This document shows positions 63,168 to 64,000 of a stretch of DNA of 64,000 nucleotides, piece by piece. The position numbers and the translations under genes were made by a program. Below the pieces are notes generated by a model, which saw nothing but the letters and a program-made list of their open reading frames with translations, did not search any database and was not told the DNA's origin. The first letter of the stretch is position 1, and each line of letters starts with the position of its first letter. The DNA is from Metallosphaera sedula DSM 5348 (GTDB lineage Archaea > Thermoproteota > Thermoprotei_A > Sulfolobales > Sulfolobaceae), in assembly GCF_000016605.1 (NCBI RefSeq), contig NC_009440.1, positions 124,001-188,000 of the forward strand, in the 5' to 3' direction.

Positions 63168-63322
63168 GCTTAAATGTTTTCAATTTTAGTTACTAAGTCT
63201 AAATTAACTGAGACATATTTTGGCGTTAAGATTTTCTACTTTTTATATTTACTATTAATTAGATAAATAATACCAACTACTATAATGGTATTTCTTAACT
63301 TTAATCTTACGAGAGAATTATT
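63168..63322. terminator. AT-rich convergent intergenic region
   Basis: 155 bases between convergent genes, with no plausible gene. T-rich runs on the + strand (ATTTTCTACTTTTTATATTT, about 63226-63245) probably end transcription from the left. Confidence 0.4.
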
Positions 63323-63802
63323 CTATCTTCTCCTTCTTCTTTCAGATCTTAACTTAAGGTTGTACTCCTGGTCAATGGACACTATTTTCTGTTTCAGCTC
63401 AGTAACCACATTGTTTACCGTGTTAATGAAACCCTCATCTAACAGTTGTTTATTTGCAGCTAAGGCCTCCTCTCCGTCATTAGTTAGTTTAAGCTTCTTG
63501 GTCTGGTCTGACTCGATATATCCTAGATAGAGCAGGGAAGTAATATCCTCTTTCACAGTGGGACTAATCAGGTTGTTCCCTAGCGTGTTGAATTGATGCC
63601 CCATGTTTAATCCCTTCTGGGCCCCCTCATACAACAACGTGATTAATCCCTTCTCTGTAACTCCTCCAAGAACCTTTATGATGTATAGTAACTGAAGCTT
63701 TCTCTTGTCCTCCTTGAGCACCGAGGGAGAAATCACTTGCTTAGATGACGTCTTAAGTTCCTTGGATTTGCCTGGCTGTCCTCCTTGACTTGGTTGAGAC
63801 AT
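63323..63802 (-). CDS. winged-HTH-like protein with low-complexity N-terminus
   Basis: A 159-residue protein. A Ser/Gln/Gly/Lys-rich ~25-residue leader (QPSQGGQPGKSKELKTSSKQ) precedes a winged-helix-like domain (LQLLYIIKVLGGVTEKGLI ... VKEDITSLLYLGYIES ... LKLTNDGEEALAANKQ), then a coiled tail ending RSERRRRR. DNA binding is inferred. It starts 4 bases after the stop of the partial upstream gene, so the two are cotranscribed. Confidence 0.7.
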   Translation of the reverse strand: MSQPSQGGQPGKSKELKTSSKQVISPSVLKEDKRKLQLLYIIKVLGGVTEKGLITLLYEGAQKGLNMGHQFNTLGNNLISPTVKEDITSLLYLGYIESDQTKKLKLTNDGEEALAANKQLLDEGFINTVNNVVTELKQKIVSIDQEYNLKLRSERRRRR

Positions 63803-63806
63803 TCAA

Positions 63807-64000
63807 TCACCGTGTTGCTATAGTACTGGTGGATAAGATTTTAATTATTTCCTCAGCCACCTTCCTTGGAGTGCTACTCCTAGTTATTGCTCCACCCACA
63901 ACGTAAATCGAAATGGGAAGCTCAGCTAGCTCGGGTATTGTCTTTGGACTTAACCCTCCTGCAACTGAGATTAATCCGTACTTACCAGCTTCCCTTATTT
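63807..64000 (-). CDS. C-terminus of a TIM-barrel protein (HPS/OMP decarboxylase-like)
   Basis: The frame open at the right edge gives the last 64 residues: GLISVAGGLSPKTIPELAEL and SIYVVGGAITRSSTPRKVAE. Glycine-rich strand ends (VAGGLSP; VVGGAIT) are the phosphate-binding strands 7 and 8 of the orotidine-phosphate-decarboxylase/hexulose-phosphate-synthase superfamily. The N-terminal part is outside the window, so the exact enzyme is open. Stop at 63807-63809. Confidence 0.65.
   Translation of the reverse strand, partial: IREAGKYGLISVAGGLSPKTIPELAELPISIYVVGGAITRSSTPRKVAEEIIKILSTSTIATR

Overview
The window is a gene-dense piece of an archaeal chromosome, almost certainly from the Sulfolobales; the moderate G+C content and protein flavour look most like Metallosphaera or a close relative, which is an inference without database support. 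Evidence: TATA-box promoters 25-30 bases upstream of largely leaderless genes, tRNA genes with bulge-helix-bulge introns, crenarchaeal-type S8e, L40e, SRP19, aEF1-beta, Cdc48 and FEN1, a zinc-containing ferredoxin, the LysW-dependent lysine pathway, and a CedB-type DNA-import ATPase beside that lysine cluster, as in Sulfolobus.

Layout. 1-6,700: a partial ribbon-helix-helix-like protein, a protein disulfide oxidoreductase, AMMECR1, a Mut7-C RNase-like protein, an EMC6-like membrane protein, RqcH, a zinc-finger protein, a divergent PfkB kinase and an FAD protein. 6,800-14,550: cedB, then lysY-lysZ-lysM and lysW-lysX-lysJ-lysK. 14,540-17,250: cis-prenyltransferase, S8e, SRP19, a sugar epimerase and a small membrane protein. 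17,250-18,890: an accessory patch with a hairpin-rich insertion-sequence-like remnant, two tRNA-Lys genes (one with a 15-base intron) and a vapBC pair whose toxin gene is frameshifted; 18,628-18,890 holds nothing I recognise except a promoter. 18,891-22,734: an ECF-type transporter operon, a TRIC/UPF0126 channel, zinc ferredoxin and two small unknown proteins. 22,836-28,664: a glycosyltransferase, a ThiD-RbsK-metallohydrolase-amidotransferase run, and a compact TnpB-like RuvC protein. 28,700-36,580: a prolidase, an aminotransferase/ornithine cyclodeaminase-like pair, a small HTH protein, a PUA protein, an unaccompanied molybdopterin hydroxylase large subunit, an M48 peptidase and a zinc alcohol dehydrogenase. 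36,500-42,250: cobalamin genes (cobD, cobS, cobQ), guaA ATPase subunit and a ThDP enzyme.

42,330-50,810 is information processing: a tRNA-Cys gene that I read as carrying two introns, a nucleotidyltransferase-like protein, L40e, a NusA-like KH protein, aspS, truD, pth2, a zinc ribbon protein, aEF1-beta, cdc48 and fen1 (apparently starting at AUA). 50,856-56,472 is a tightly overlapping tetrapyrrole operon: precorrin-2 dehydrogenase, hemA, hemB, hemL, hemC, hemD. 56,465-64,000 holds a small unknown protein, a phosphodiesterase-like protein, a two-subunit amine dehydrogenase-like pair, a phosphohexomutase, a Trm112-like protein and poorly characterised proteins, ending in a partial TIM-barrel protein.

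How it fits together. The lysine cluster converts 2-aminoadipate (and probably glutamate for the shared LysY/LysZ steps) on the LysW carrier. The hem operon makes uroporphyrinogen III, which feeds heme/siroheme and the cobalamin pathway whose late genes lie at 36,500-39,550. Operons are compressed: 1-, 4- and 8-base overlaps are common, and a few are much longer (hemA/hemB 89, cobD/ADH 72, AMMECR1/Mut7-C 65 bases). The most noteworthy items are the domesticated-looking minimal TnpB protein with a palindrome against its start codon, the two-intron tRNA-Cys, and the AUA start of fen1. I found no CRISPR array, rRNA, intact insertion sequence or replication origin.
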